64,000 bases of DNA from Terrisporobacter petrolearius (GCF_032598785.1 NZ_CP102984.1), one strand, 5' to 3'; shown: positions 43,412-52,496, counted from the stretch's first letter. Notes: a model not told the origin generated them from the letters alone. A program made the numbers and translations.

Positions 43412-44416
43412 ATGCAGGAATCAAAATTAAGAGATATTCTTACTAGTTACGAGAGAAAAAGAGATAAAGCAGATCGACTACTAGAACAGAGGAAAAATGA
43501 TGTTTATAAACAAATTCCTAGAGTAAAAGAAGTAGAAGATGAAATTAGCAAAGTTGGATTAGAGATGATGAAACTTGTTCTTAAAAATCCATCAAATAAG
43601 GAAGCTCTTACATTAAAGGCCAAAGAAAAAATACAAGCCTTAACTAGTGAAAAACAAGTTCTATTAGATAGTTGGAATGTTCCTAATGGTTACCTTGATA
43701 TTCAATATGAATGTAGTATGTGTAAGGATAGAGGTTTTCTTCCAAACGGCAAAAAATGTAACTGTTTAAAACAAGCAATTATTAATGAATCTTATAAAAT
43801 GTCTAATTTGTCTAGAATGTTAGATAAACAAAATCAGTGTACATATGACGACAGTATTTTTTCAGAAGAAATCGATCCAAGCACTGGTGTTTCTCCTAGA
43901 CAAAATATGCAACTAATTTTATCTGACTGTGATGAATTTATTTACGACTTTGATAAAGATAATGATAAAAATTTATTGTTTTATGGAGATACAGGACTTG
44001 GCAAAACATTTATGTCTAGCTATATTGCCAAGGAACTTCTTGATAAAGGATATTTAGTAATATACCAAACTGCCTTTAAGATGTTTGAAATCATAGAAGA
44101 ATATAAATTTAGAAATTCTGATCATCATTTATCAAGAGATGATTACGAAAATTTATTTGAATGTGATCTTTTAATAATAGACGATTTAGGTACAGAGCTT
44201 ACTAATTCATTTACTATTAGTGAATTATTTATAATTCTAAATACTCGTTTATTAAATGGCAAAAAAACTATTATTTCTACTAACCTTAATCCTGCACAGC
44301 TTGGAGAACTTTATTCTCAAAGAATTTTTTCACGTATTTTTGATAAATTCAAAATGATTAAATTCGTTGGTGCTGATTTAAGATGGCAAAATAAAATATC
44401 TAATTTAAATAAATAA
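43412..44416 (+). CDS. DnaC/DnaI-like helicase loader ATPase
   Basis: A 334-residue AAA+ protein. The N-terminal half includes a Cys cluster (CSMCKDRGFLPNGKKCNC near residue 109) that may bind zinc. The ATPase half has Walker A FYGDTGLGKTFMSSY near 190, Walker B LLIIDDLGTE near 251 and the sensor region TIISTNLNPAQLG near 287. This is the clostridial DnaI-type loader that places DnaB helicase on DNA. It is co-transcribed with the DnaD-type protein; the dnaB helicase gene lies nearby on the other strand. Confidence 0.9.
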   Translation: MQESKLRDILTSYERKRDKADRLLEQRKNDVYKQIPRVKEVEDEISKVGLEMMKLVLKNPSNKEALTLKAKEKIQALTSEKQVLLDSWNVPNGYLDIQYECSMCKDRGFLPNGKKCNCLKQAIINESYKMSNLSRMLDKQNQCTYDDSIFSEEIDPSTGVSPRQNMQLILSDCDEFIYDFDKDNDKNLLFYGDTGLGKTFMSSYIAKELLDKGYLVIYQTAFKMFEIIEEYKFRNSDHHLSRDDYENLFECDLLIIDDLGTELTNSFTISELFIILNTRLLNGKKTIISTNLNPAQLGELYSQRIFSRIFDKFKMIKFVGADLRWQNKISNLNK

Positions 44417-44418
44417 AA

Positions 44419-44448
44419 GGAGAAAACTTATGACAGTTTTCTCCTTTT
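44419..44448 (+). terminator. Terminator of the DnaD/loader operon
   Basis: AGGAGAAAAC pairs with GTTTTCTCCT, followed by T. It lies immediately after the loader stop codon. Confidence 0.85.
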
Positions 44449-44464
44449 TGTTTCATGTGAAACT
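44449..44464. promoter_or_regulatory. parS-like site 1
   Basis: TGTTTCATGTGAAACT matches the ParB site TGTTTCACGTGAAACA at 14 of 16 positions, with differences at one central base and the last base. It lies between the loader operon terminator and the end of purA. Confidence 0.65.
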
Positions 44465-45754
44465 CTATGCAAATATATTTTTTCTTATTATTGTTTGAGT
44501 TCTGTTTGGACCAACAGATACTAAATCTATATTAACATCTATTAATTCTTCTATTCTAGCTACATACTTCTTAGCATTCTCTGGAAGATCATCAAAGTTT
44601 TCAACCTTTGTTATATCTTCATGCCATCCATCTAATTCTTCGTATACTGGCTCACATTTTGCTAAGTCTTCTAATGAAGCTGGGAAATTATTTATTATTT
44701 CATCTCCCATTTTATAAGCAGTACATATTTTAATTTTATCAAATCCTGTTAATACGTCTAATAACATGAATGATATACTAGTTAATCCGTTTACTCTAGC
44801 TGCATATTTTACTATAACAGCATCGAACCAACCACATCTTCTAGCTCTTCCTGTAACTGTTCCAAATTCATGACCTTGAGTTCTTATTTTATCTCCAGTC
44901 TCATCATGTAATTCAGTTACAAAAGGACCTTCTCCAACTCTTGTTGTATAAGCTTTTACTATACCAACAACATCTTTTATCATGTTTGGACCAACACCTG
45001 CACCTACTGCAAATCCTCCTGATATAGGATGTGAAGATGTTACAAATGGATATGTTCCAAGATCTAAATCAAGTAATGTACCTTGAGCACCTTCAAATAA
45101 TACTTTTTTATTAGCTTTTATTGCATCATAAACTATTACAGTTGTATCATCAACAAATGGTCTCATTTTTTCTGCATATACAATAAATTCATTGTATACT
45201 TCATCAAAATCAAACATAGCCTCTTTCTCATATACACCTGTAACTATTTTGTTCTTTGCTTCTATTTGAAGTTTTAATTTTTTAGCAAAAACTTCTTTAT
45301 CCATTAAGTCACAAACTCTTATTCCTGATCTTTCTGTTTTATCCATATAGCAAGGACCGATACCTTTTTTAGTTGTTCCTATTTTGTTATCTCCTCTTGC
45401 TTCTTCTGCTAATCCATCTAATTCTTTATGATAAGGGAACACTATGTGAGCTCTATCACTTATTTTTATATTCTTAGTACTTATTCCATTACTTTCAAGC
45501 ATTTCTATTTCTTCAAAGAAACCTTTTGGATCAAATACTATACCATTTCCTATTACGTTTATTGTATTTGGGTTTAATATTCCTGATGGTATTAATCTTA
45601 ATGCAAATTTCTTTCCATCTACTACTAATGTATGACCTGCATTATTTCCACCTTGTCCTCTTATTACTACGTCAGCTTGAGTAGCAAGAAAATCAATAAC
45701 TTTTCCTTTTCCCTCGTCGCCCCATTGAGAACCAACAACTGCTACTGTTTTCAT
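44465..45754 (-). CDS. purA: Adenylosuccinate synthetase
   Basis: A 429-residue enzyme of normal length that joins aspartate to IMP using GTP, the first step from IMP to AMP. It begins VVGSQWGDEGKGKVIDFLA (GTP P-loop), with GQGGNNAGHTLV near residue 34, GTTKKGIGPCYMDK near 125 and TRVGEGPFVTEL near 291. The C-terminal VSVGPNRTQTI is the family ending. GAGGTG precedes the ATG. It is transcribed alone, as usual near the origin in clostridia. Confidence 0.97.
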   Translation of the reverse strand: MKTVAVVGSQWGDEGKGKVIDFLATQADVVIRGQGGNNAGHTLVVDGKKFALRLIPSGILNPNTINVIGNGIVFDPKGFFEEIEMLESNGISTKNIKISDRAHIVFPYHKELDGLAEEARGDNKIGTTKKGIGPCYMDKTERSGIRVCDLMDKEVFAKKLKLQIEAKNKIVTGVYEKEAMFDFDEVYNEFIVYAEKMRPFVDDTTVIVYDAIKANKKVLFEGAQGTLLDLDLGTYPFVTSSHPISGGFAVGAGVGPNMIKDVVGIVKAYTTRVGEGPFVTELHDETGDKIRTQGHEFGTVTGRARRCGWFDAVIVKYAARVNGLTSISFMLLDVLTGFDKIKICTAYKMGDEIINNFPASLEDLAKCEPVYEELDGWHEDITKVENFDDLPENAKKYVARIEELIDVNIDLVSVGPNRTQTIIRKNIFA

Positions 45755-45877
45755 TTATTTCACCTCTATTATCTATATATTAAATTTCATACAATCTAAT
45801 ATATAATTTATTTTCAACTTTTTATCGAACACTTACGTTATATATTTTAACAAATATTCGTTTTAGTTTCAACTTTT

Positions 45878-46183
45878 TTAATTTCTAATTACTTTTAATA
45901 TGTATCTTTCTATTTCTTCTAAGCTTTTTCCATTAATAATATTATCCCTTTTTTTAATAAATATATCATTAAATTTCTCAACTTCATCTAAATCCTTACC
46001 CGTAAAGACTTTTTCTATAGATCCTGTCATTGTATTTATCATGTATATATTATATTGATTCTTCTCTTCCATTAAATAAATTACTAATGTTTCTTTTAAT
46101 TCATTATCAACAATCCTAAACAAGTTACTTTCTTTATTAATAATTCCCATATCTGGATATACAAAAAACATTTGTATTTTCAT
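45878..46183 (-). CDS. Uncharacterised protein of about 101 residues
   Basis: I recognise no family. The protein begins MKIQMFFVYPDMGIINKES and alternates predicted strands in the first 65 residues with a charged helical C-terminus (DEVEKFNDIFIKKRDN). The start at 46183 is chosen because GGAG is nine bases upstream; a Met five codons earlier overlaps that site. It lies between purA and the DnaA-box cluster downstream of dnaB. No signal peptide or membrane segment. Confidence 0.6.
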   Translation of the reverse strand: MKIQMFFVYPDMGIINKESNLFRIVDNELKETLVIYLMEEKNQYNIYMINTMTGSIEKVFTGKDLDEVEKFNDIFIKKRDNIINGKSLEEIERYILKVIRN

Positions 46184-46224
46184 TTTATTATTCTCCATAT
46201 TAACTTATTTTGGGGCATAAATAT

Positions 46225-46261
46225 GAGTTGTTTAAAAGATATTACTATCTTGTAAACAACT
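46225..46261. terminator. Hairpin downstream of dnaB
   Basis: GAGTTGTTTA pairs with TAAACAACTC, continued by AAGAT/ATCTT around a six-base loop. T runs are short, so termination may be incomplete. It lies next to the DnaA-box cluster. Confidence 0.55.
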
Positions 46262-46272
46262 CTTTCATTAAG

Positions 46273-46423
46273 TTTTACACATATTTATTCAGTTATACAC
46301 ATTTATCCACATACTATTTGTGGATACTGTGTATAACATTTCATTGTATAGTCTGCATTTAATACTATTTTTTCATAATTATCCACATTTTTCTTAAATA
46401 TAGAAAGGTTGTTCTGTGGATAT
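46273..46423. promoter_or_regulatory. Cluster of seven DnaA-box-like sites
   Basis: Within 151 bp between dnaB and the next gene lie four perfect matches to TTATNCACA: TTATACACA 46293, TTATCCACA 46303, TTATACACA on minus 46328-46336 and TTATCCACA 46379. Three more have one mismatch: TTTTACACA 46273, GTATCCACA on minus 46319-46327 and ATATCCACA on minus 46415-46423. Four read plus and three minus. It is probably an origin-proximal DnaA-binding locus; dnaA and oriC should lie beyond the right edge. Confidence 0.8.
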
Positions 46424-46427
46424 ATGT

Positions 46428-47756
46428 TTATATTTCTCTAACTTTGTCGGCAAATTTTTGTACTTGACCAAACCATACTAATTCTACATTACCAGTTTCG
46501 CCATGTCTATTTTTTGCAATTATAACTTCACCTATATTTTTCTTTTCAGAATCATCATGATAATATTCATCTCTGTATAGGAACATAACTATATCTGCAT
46601 CCTGCTCTATAGACCCAGACTCCCTTAAATCTGACAATATAGGTCTATGGTCTTTTCTAAGTTCTGGAGAACGAGATAGCTGTGAAAGAGCAACCACAGG
46701 ACAATCTAGCTCTTTAGCTAATATTTTTAAAGATCTAGAAATTTTAGCTATTTCTTGTTGCCTGTTTTCATTCTTACCCTCTCCCTCCATTAATTGAAGG
46801 TAATCTATTAGGATTAAATCTAGTCCTTTTTCTATTTTTAATCTTCTACATTTTGATCTTATCTCTGATATTTTTATACCAGGAGTATCATCTATGAAAA
46901 TATTAGCTTCTGATAATACTGCCATAGCATCTATTATTCTTGGCCAATCTGATTCTCCAAGAGAACCAGTTTTTATTTTACTCAACTCCACATTAGATTG
47001 TGCAGATAACATACGTTGAACTAGCTGTTCTTTAGACATCTCTAAACTAAATACTGCCACAGATGCATCACCTTTTAATGCTGCATTTTGAACAAGGTTT
47101 AGTGAAAATGCTGTTTTTCCCATGGCAGGTCTTGCCGCTAGCAGAATTAAGTCTGTTCTTTGAAGTCCATTTATTTTTTTATTTAAATCTGTAAATCCAG
47201 TAGTTATTCCTGTAACATCACTTTTTTGCGTACACAACCTTTCTATCATATCAAAGGTATCTTGTAGAACTAAGTTTATTGGTTGGATATCATCACCAGA
47301 TTTTTCTTGAGATATATCAAATATATTTTTTTCTGCCTGATCTAATATTTCCTGAACATCTGTAGAAGCATCATATCCTAAGTTTATAATCTCATTAGAC
47401 GCCTTTATAAGCTGTCTCATAACAGATTTTTCTTTCACTATGTTGGCGTAATACTTTACATTTGATGTCGTTGGAACTATTGTTGAAAGGCTTGTTAGAT
47501 AGCTAATACCTCCAACATTATCTAAATGACCTTCTTTTCTTAATTCCTCTATTAATGTTATCAAATCTATTGGTTCATTATTACTATTTAACTTTAACAT
47601 AGACTCATATATTATTTTGTGAGCTTCTTTATAAAAATCACTAGGATTTATGGTTTCTGCCACAGTTATAATTGCGTCTTTATCAAGGATAATAGAACCT
47701 AATATTGATTGCTCTGATTCCACACTATGTGGAGGAATTCTACTTATATCCTCCAT
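46428..47756 (-). CDS. dnaB: Replicative DNA helicase DnaB
   Basis: A 442-residue hexameric 5'-3' helicase that unwinds DNA ahead of the fork (named dnaC in Bacillus). The N-terminal domain begins IPPHSVESEQSILGSII. The RecA-like domain has Walker A AARPAMGKTAFSLN near residue 206, Walker B LILIDYLQLM near 312 and LRESGSIEQDADIVMFLYRDEYY near 370. No intein is present. The start at the Met after GAGGTG is preferred over an in-frame GTG inside that site. It is 23 bases after rplI, in the usual Firmicute order. Confidence 0.97.
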   Translation of the reverse strand: MEDISRIPPHSVESEQSILGSIILDKDAIITVAETINPSDFYKEAHKIIYESMLKLNSNNEPIDLITLIEELRKEGHLDNVGGISYLTSLSTIVPTTSNVKYYANIVKEKSVMRQLIKASNEIINLGYDASTDVQEILDQAEKNIFDISQEKSGDDIQPINLVLQDTFDMIERLCTQKSDVTGITTGFTDLNKKINGLQRTDLILLAARPAMGKTAFSLNLVQNAALKGDASVAVFSLEMSKEQLVQRMLSAQSNVELSKIKTGSLGESDWPRIIDAMAVLSEANIFIDDTPGIKISEIRSKCRRLKIEKGLDLILIDYLQLMEGEGKNENRQQEIAKISRSLKILAKELDCPVVALSQLSRSPELRKDHRPILSDLRESGSIEQDADIVMFLYRDEYYHDDSEKKNIGEVIIAKNRHGETGNVELVWFGQVQKFADKVREI

Positions 47757-47778
47757 TATTATCACCTCAACCTAGTGC

Positions 47779-48228
47779 TTATTGTTTTTCTTTAACATCT
47801 ACCCTTATCTTAGTAGTAACTTTTTGATGTATTTTTATTTCAACAAATCTTGAACCTAATACTCTAATTGGCTCATCAAGTGAAATTTTTCTTTTATCTA
47901 CTTCTATATTATGCTGTTTCTTTAATTGTTCTGCTATATCTTTAGAAGTTATTGATCCAAATAATCTTCCAGCATCACCCGCTTTAGAATATATAGTTAC
48001 AGCCATGTCTTCTATTTTTTTTCCTAATTCAACAGCTTCTTCATATTCTTTTTGAGCTTTTAATTCTTTTGATTTATTCTTTTCATTTAATTCTTTTACA
48101 TTTGTATTATCAGCGACTACTGCCATTTTTTTAGGTAATAAAAAATTTTTTGCGTATCCATCACTTACTTCTTTAACTTCTCCCTTTTTACCAGTTCCTT
48201 TAACATCTTTTAATAATATTACTTTCAT
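47779..48228 (-). CDS. rplI: 50S ribosomal protein L9
   Basis: A 149-residue L9 of standard length, with the N-terminal domain VILLKDVKGTGKKGEVKEVSDGYAKNFLLPK, a long connecting helix (residues 45-75) and the C-terminal rRNA-binding domain (LFGSITSKDIAEQL onward). It binds 23S rRNA near the L1 stalk. It starts one base after the gdpP stop codon, so the two are coupled. GGAGG precedes the ATG. Confidence 0.97.
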   Translation of the reverse strand: MKVILLKDVKGTGKKGEVKEVSDGYAKNFLLPKKMAVVADNTNVKELNEKNKSKELKAQKEYEEAVELGKKIEDMAVTIYSKAGDAGRLFGSITSKDIAEQLKKQHNIEVDKRKISLDEPIRVLGSRFVEIKIHQKVTTKIRVDVKEKQ

Positions 48229-50223
48229 TTAGTCTTCCTCCCTTAAGTATTGTTCAATTATTTCATGTACTTTCATATAGGCTTCTTTAATAGATACTCC
48301 CTCCAGCTGGGCACCGGCTATATCCATATGTCCACCTCCACCTAGCTTTTCCATTAAAACATGTACATTTATTTTTCCTAATGACCTTGCACTTATGAAT
48401 ACAGTTTCATCTTTTTCACCAAGCACAAATGATGCCTCTATCTTTTTTACTGTCAATAATTCATCTGCAGCCTGAGCAATAACCACGTTAATATTTTCAG
48501 ACTGTATTTTTGAATAAGATATACAAATTTTATTATCAATAATACGAGTATTACTTATAATTTCTGCCTTGGTTTTAAAATCTTCCACATTTGATCTAAA
48601 TAGTTTCTTAACTTCTGTAGTATCTGCTCCTACCTTCTTTAAATAAGAAGCTGCCTCAAAAGTCCTTACTCCTGTTTTAAATGCAAAGAATTTTGTATCT
48701 AAACTTATACCTGCAAGAAGCCCTTCTGCTGTAAGTTTATTTATTTTAACATCATCCTCTAAATATTGGACAACTTCTGTTACCATTTCACAAGTAGATG
48801 ATACATATATTTCATGGAATGATAAAACAGTATCTTGAATAGATTCTACACCTTTTCTATGGTGGTCTATTACAGCTACTTTTTTGCTTATCCCTAGCAA
48901 CTCTTCGCATTCCGTATAACTAGGCCTATGAGTATCAACTACAACGACTAATGTATCTCTAGTACAATTTTTTATTGCATCTTCTTTACTTATAAATAAA
49001 TCCTTATAGTGTTCACATTTGTTCAACCTGCTTACAAACTCATCTATAGACTCGTTAACAGAGTCCAATACTATATATGTTTCTTTTTTCAAAGATTTAC
49101 ATATATCATATATACCTACTGCTGCTCCCATAGCGTCTAAATCAGGATATTTATGACCCATTATATAAATAATTTGACTTTGAGATACTATCTCTTTTAA
49201 TGCATGACCTATTAACCTAGATTTAACCTTTGTTGTCTTTTCAACTGCCTTAGACTTTCCACCATAAAACTCAAACTTATCTTTGGTTTTTACAATAGCT
49301 TGGTCTCCACCTCTACCTAGAGCTAAATCCAAAGCTCCAGTAGCAAGTTTAATATTTTCATAAATTGAGTCTCCACTTCTGCCAACGCCTATACTTATTG
49401 TTACAGGAAGTGTATTTCCATAATCAATACCTCTTATTGTGTCCAATATGGCAAATTTATTTTCTTGAAGTTTAGATAAACCTTTTTGATTAGTTATCAC
49501 TATGTATTTATCCTTTGATGTTCTTTTTACTGCCGCTTGTAAAGATGTTTCTAAGCTAGATAGTATTCTCTCTAATTCTACAGAAATTAAAGATCTTTTT
49601 TCCTCATCAGCGCTCTTTAATACTTCATCGTATCCATCTACCTGAATTAGCATTATGATATTTTTTTCTTCCTCATATCTTTGAGAAAGATCTAAATATT
49701 GTGTTTTATCTATCCAGTAAAGCATCATTAAATATTTCACTTGATCCTCTTGTTCATTTTTTATAACATTATAAACAACTGTATACTCTCTATCTTTGTA
49801 GCTTACCTCAGTATACATTTCTTTATTTTCATTTAATACTTTTCTTAAATTAAGATTTTTAACTATATTGTCAATATTTTCGCCAAGCAAATCTGGTGAC
49901 TGTGTAATGTCATAAAACTTCTTATTATACCATGATATATTTCCATCAAATTCGAGAATACAAAGAGGTATAGGTAGATTCATTATAGCCTTTTTTGTTG
50001 TTTCATCTATATCTAAAGACAGATTCTCGATGTACCTATTCCACTCTTTTTTTCTAAAATTAGCAATTCTCCAATTGTGAAATACTATATAAATAAATCC
50101 AAAGAAAAACAAACATCCTATATACAAATTATAGAAAAGCAGGATTAAACTTGTTATTCCAATAATTAATATATATATATTTATTTCTGGCATATTTATT
50201 TTAAAACTTGGTTTATTCCTCAT
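48229..50223 (-). CDS. gdpP: Cyclic-di-AMP phosphodiesterase GdpP
   Basis: A 664-residue membrane enzyme. Two N-terminal transmembrane segments (about residues 14-48), a PAS domain (LCILEFDGNISWYNKKFYDI near 87), a degenerate GGDEF domain (about 180-310) and a C-terminal DHH-DHHA1 domain. In the DHH part, GHKYPDLDAMGAAVG near 353, VVVDTHRP near 425 and VIDHHRKG near 447 supply the manganese ligands, and GGGGHMDIAGAQ near 636 is the DHHA1 glycine motif. It degrades c-di-AMP, affecting osmotic balance and beta-lactam tolerance. Order yybS-gdpP-rplI-dnaB is conserved. Confidence 0.96.
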   Translation of the reverse strand: MRNKPSFKINMPEINIYILIIGITSLILLFYNLYIGCLFFFGFIYIVFHNWRIANFRKKEWNRYIENLSLDIDETTKKAIMNLPIPLCILEFDGNISWYNKKFYDITQSPDLLGENIDNIVKNLNLRKVLNENKEMYTEVSYKDREYTVVYNVIKNEQEDQVKYLMMLYWIDKTQYLDLSQRYEEEKNIIMLIQVDGYDEVLKSADEEKRSLISVELERILSSLETSLQAAVKRTSKDKYIVITNQKGLSKLQENKFAILDTIRGIDYGNTLPVTISIGVGRSGDSIYENIKLATGALDLALGRGGDQAIVKTKDKFEFYGGKSKAVEKTTKVKSRLIGHALKEIVSQSQIIYIMGHKYPDLDAMGAAVGIYDICKSLKKETYIVLDSVNESIDEFVSRLNKCEHYKDLFISKEDAIKNCTRDTLVVVVDTHRPSYTECEELLGISKKVAVIDHHRKGVESIQDTVLSFHEIYVSSTCEMVTEVVQYLEDDVKINKLTAEGLLAGISLDTKFFAFKTGVRTFEAASYLKKVGADTTEVKKLFRSNVEDFKTKAEIISNTRIIDNKICISYSKIQSENINVVIAQAADELLTVKKIEASFVLGEKDETVFISARSLGKINVHVLMEKLGGGGHMDIAGAQLEGVSIKEAYMKVHEIIEQYLREED

Positions 50224-50233
50224 TCCTATCCTC

Positions 50234-51184
50234 CTATATAGATTTATAAGCTCTCACATTTCTAAAGTCTAATATACTGTCTATCATACCTATAAAAGAA
50301 ATTCCTGTCATTCCAAATATCCCTACGCACATTGCACCTATAAATACTTTTTTATTTATTCCATTTTTTAACCATTTTTTTATAAAATAAATAGATACGG
50401 CTATGCCTTGTACTATAAACATAAAATTAAATACCATTTGTAGATTTAAGAATATTGCATCTGTATACAATGGCGTTTTTATATAAGACAAACCAAACAT
50501 TAACAAATATAATACGAACGAAATAACGATAGCATTTCCCGGTAAATAAAAATTCCTGAATTTTATTTCATCAAAACTTCCATATTTCATTCTTTTAAGA
50601 GCATATATTTCAACAAAATATATAATTATTGATGAAATCATTCCTCTAAAAAATAATATAGTCGGTATTATATTTTTAAATGTATCTATAATATTTGTTG
50701 TACTTAATAATTCATTGTTACTTATAGATTGTAACAGGCTTTTTTGTGCTTCTATACTTTCATTGAATACTTGAATCATCTCATTTAAGATATCAACTCC
50801 GAAAGCATATTTCGATATAATATAATGTACTACTATAGAAAGCATAAACACTATAGAACCTGCAAAAATCGGTTCATATTTATTGCTATCTTCTTTACTT
50901 AAAACTTTTTTAACTATAATACCTATAACTGTTCCAGGAACAATGCTGTTTATAAATATATCAACTGCATATATAGGTTTACTTAAAAATATTAAAGCAA
51001 AGAGTGGAATTATTAGTGATATTATATTATTTTTAATATTTGATAATGTTCCGATTAATGCAAAAGGTATTGGTATTAATAATAATATTAAACTTAATTG
51101 AGGAACATTTAAGCTTATCAATATTAATATTATAGCTAAAATGACTATCTGTAATACCTTTGATAGCCTTAAATCTTTATTCAA
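50234..51184 (-). CDS. yybS: YybS-family membrane protein (DUF2232)
   Basis: A 316-residue polytopic membrane protein with about eight hydrophobic segments. It belongs to the YybS/DUF2232 family found upstream of gdpP in Firmicutes; function unknown. Features include IPIPFALIGTLSNIKNN near residue 36 and YLPGNAIVISFVLYLL near 210. The TTG start follows GGGAG by nine bases. It lies 10 bases before gdpP. Its coding sequence contains a near-perfect Noc-site match. Confidence 0.88.
   Translation of the reverse strand: MNKDLRLSKVLQIVILAIILILISLNVPQLSLILLLIPIPFALIGTLSNIKNNIISLIIPLFALIFLSKPIYAVDIFINSIVPGTVIGIIVKKVLSKEDSNKYEPIFAGSIVFMLSIVVHYIISKYAFGVDILNEMIQVFNESIEAQKSLLQSISNNELLSTTNIIDTFKNIIPTILFFRGMISSIIIYFVEIYALKRMKYGSFDEIKFRNFYLPGNAIVISFVLYLLMFGLSYIKTPLYTDAIFLNLQMVFNFMFIVQGIAVSIYFIKKWLKNGINKKVFIGAMCVGIFGMTGISFIGMIDSILDFRNVRAYKSI
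50534..50547. promoter_or_regulatory. Candidate Noc binding site inside yybS
   Basis: ATTTCCCGGTAAAT matches the Bacillus Noc site ATTTCCCGGGAAAT at 13 of 14 positions. It lies in coding sequence (Leu-Pro-Gly-Asn codons), about 8 kb from the noc gene. Confidence 0.4.
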
Positions 51185-51190
51185 TTTATA

Positions 51191-51511
51191 TCACTCCCTA
51201 TTGTCCATGTGTTTTTCCAATTCTGACAAATCCCCAAACCAGGTTTCTATACTGTGCTCTTCCTTTATCCCTTCTTTTGCTTTTTCCTTTATTTTATGAT
51301 CTATTTCATCAAAACTAATGCCTAATCTTTTTCCTAAAAGATATGACAACATAATTAAATTAGCTATTGCATTTTGAAGTCCATCGTCAATAGGTTTTAC
51401 GCCCTTAAATATTAGATTAAACAAATTACTTATACTTATTAGTATTTCATTTTTTATCCATTCTATTATTTTTACATTTTTTGTAATATCAGAACCTTTT
51501 TCTATTCGCAC
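51191..51511 (-). CDS. MazG-like family protein
   Basis: A 106-residue protein beginning MRIEKGSDITKNVKIIEWIK from a GTG start nine bases after GAGGAGG; the reading frame upstream overlaps that site. It resembles the clostridial MazG-like family annotated at this place, a helical all-alpha NTP pyrophosphohydrolase relative. The acidic EXXE-type metal residues of active MazG are not clearly present, so catalytic activity is doubtful. It precedes yybS by six bases and is probably in the yybS-gdpP-rplI-dnaB transcript. Confidence 0.7.
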   Translation of the reverse strand: MRIEKGSDITKNVKIIEWIKNEILISISNLFNLIFKGVKPIDDGLQNAIANLIMLSYLLGKRLGISFDEIDHKIKEKAKEGIKEEHSIETWFGDLSELEKHMDNRE

Positions 51512-51575
51512 AATCTTCCCCCTCCTCAATATATAAACATTATATCATAATTTACAAGGTAACATACAATGAAAA

Positions 51576-51598
51576 AGGGAGGGCTTGTGCCTTCCTTA
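51576..51598 (-). terminator. Hairpin before the MazG-like gene
   Basis: AAGGAAGG pairs with CCTCCCTT (one mismatch) around a seven-base loop, followed on the minus strand by five T. It may end read-through from rpsR or act as a leader attenuator. Confidence 0.55.
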
Positions 51599-51714
51599 TA
51601 ATAATATTATCAAATTATCCATATTTATAATTTTCCAAGTAATAATTTAATATTTCACTTGCATAATTTACCCAAAATCTCAAAAACTATCTTTCTTATT
51701 TATCTAAAACTAAT

Positions 51715-51748
51715 AAAAAAGCCCACCATTGATAAATCAATGGAAGGC
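51715..51748 (-). terminator. Terminator of rpsF-ssb-rpsR
   Basis: GCC plus TCCATTGA pairs with TCAATGG plus GGC, loop TTTA, followed by six T on the minus strand just after rpsR. Confidence 0.85.
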
Positions 51749-51755
51749 ATATTTA

Positions 51756-51983
51756 TTAGTCTAATGTATATGGTAAAAGCGCTATATTTCTAGCTCTCTT
51801 TATTGCTACTGTTAATTCTCTTTGATGTTTAGCACATGTTCCTGATATTCTTCTTGGTAATATTTTACCTCTTTCAGTTACATATTTTTGTAATCTTTGA
51901 GTGTTTTTGTAGTCTATTCTAGCGTCTTTAGAAGCACAGAATTGACAAACTTTTCTTTTCTTACGTCTTTTTTTGTTTATCAT
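51756..51983 (-). CDS. rpsR: 30S ribosomal protein S18
   Basis: A 75-residue S18 with the basic start MINKKRRKKRKVCQFC, IDYKNTQRLQKYVTERGKI and the conserved RRISGTCAKHQRELTVAIKRAR. It binds S6 and the central domain of 16S rRNA. The N-terminal CQFC pair suggests the zinc-binding form. It is third in the rpsF-ssb-rpsR operon. Confidence 0.97.
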   Translation of the reverse strand: MINKKRRKKRKVCQFCASKDARIDYKNTQRLQKYVTERGKILPRRISGTCAKHQRELTVAIKRARNIALLPYTLD

Positions 51984-52001
51984 TTAGAGTCCCCTCCTTT
52001 T

Positions 52002-52454
52002 CTAAAATGGTATTTCGTCATCGTCTATTGCTTGGAAACCATTTGGATCTAATCCTTGTGGTGCCTCGAAGTTAGGTTCGAAAGTCGGTTGCGAACCTTG
52101 ATGACCTTCTCCGTATGGGTTTTCAGATCTATTTTTATTGCTCTCTAAAGCTTGTACTGAATTAGCACTTACTTTAGTAAAAGTTCTATTTTCTCCAGAT
52201 TGTGTTTGATATCTATCAACTCTTAAAGTTCCTTGAACTGCAACTAATCTACCTTTTGAGATATAATTTGCACAAAAGTCAGCTGCTTTTCCCATCACTT
52301 CGACAGGAATAAAGTCTGTTTCTTTAGTTCCATCTTTTTTAGTATAGTTTCTATCTATAGCTATTGTAAAGTTAGCAACAGGTGTTCCACTTCCAGGTAT
52401 ATATCTTAATTCTGGATCCTTAGTTAATCTACCAACTAATACTACATGGTTCAT
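52002..52454 (-). CDS. ssb: Single-stranded DNA-binding protein
   Basis: A 150-residue SSB with an OB fold (MNHVVLVGRLTKDPELRY start, FTIAIDRNYTKKDGTKETDFIPV near 27, GRLVAVQGTLRVDRYQ near 68), a flexible Gly/Gln/Pro-rich linker and the acidic tip IDDDEIPF that docks partner proteins. It coats single-stranded DNA during replication and repair. It lies between rpsF and rpsR, as in nearly all Firmicutes. Confidence 0.97.
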   Translation of the reverse strand: MNHVVLVGRLTKDPELRYIPGSGTPVANFTIAIDRNYTKKDGTKETDFIPVEVMGKAADFCANYISKGRLVAVQGTLRVDRYQTQSGENRTFTKVSANSVQALESNKNRSENPYGEGHQGSQPTFEPNFEAPQGLDPNGFQAIDDDEIPF

Positions 52455-52496
52455 AAAAGCACCATCCTATTCATAATAAAACTGGTTAAACGCTAA

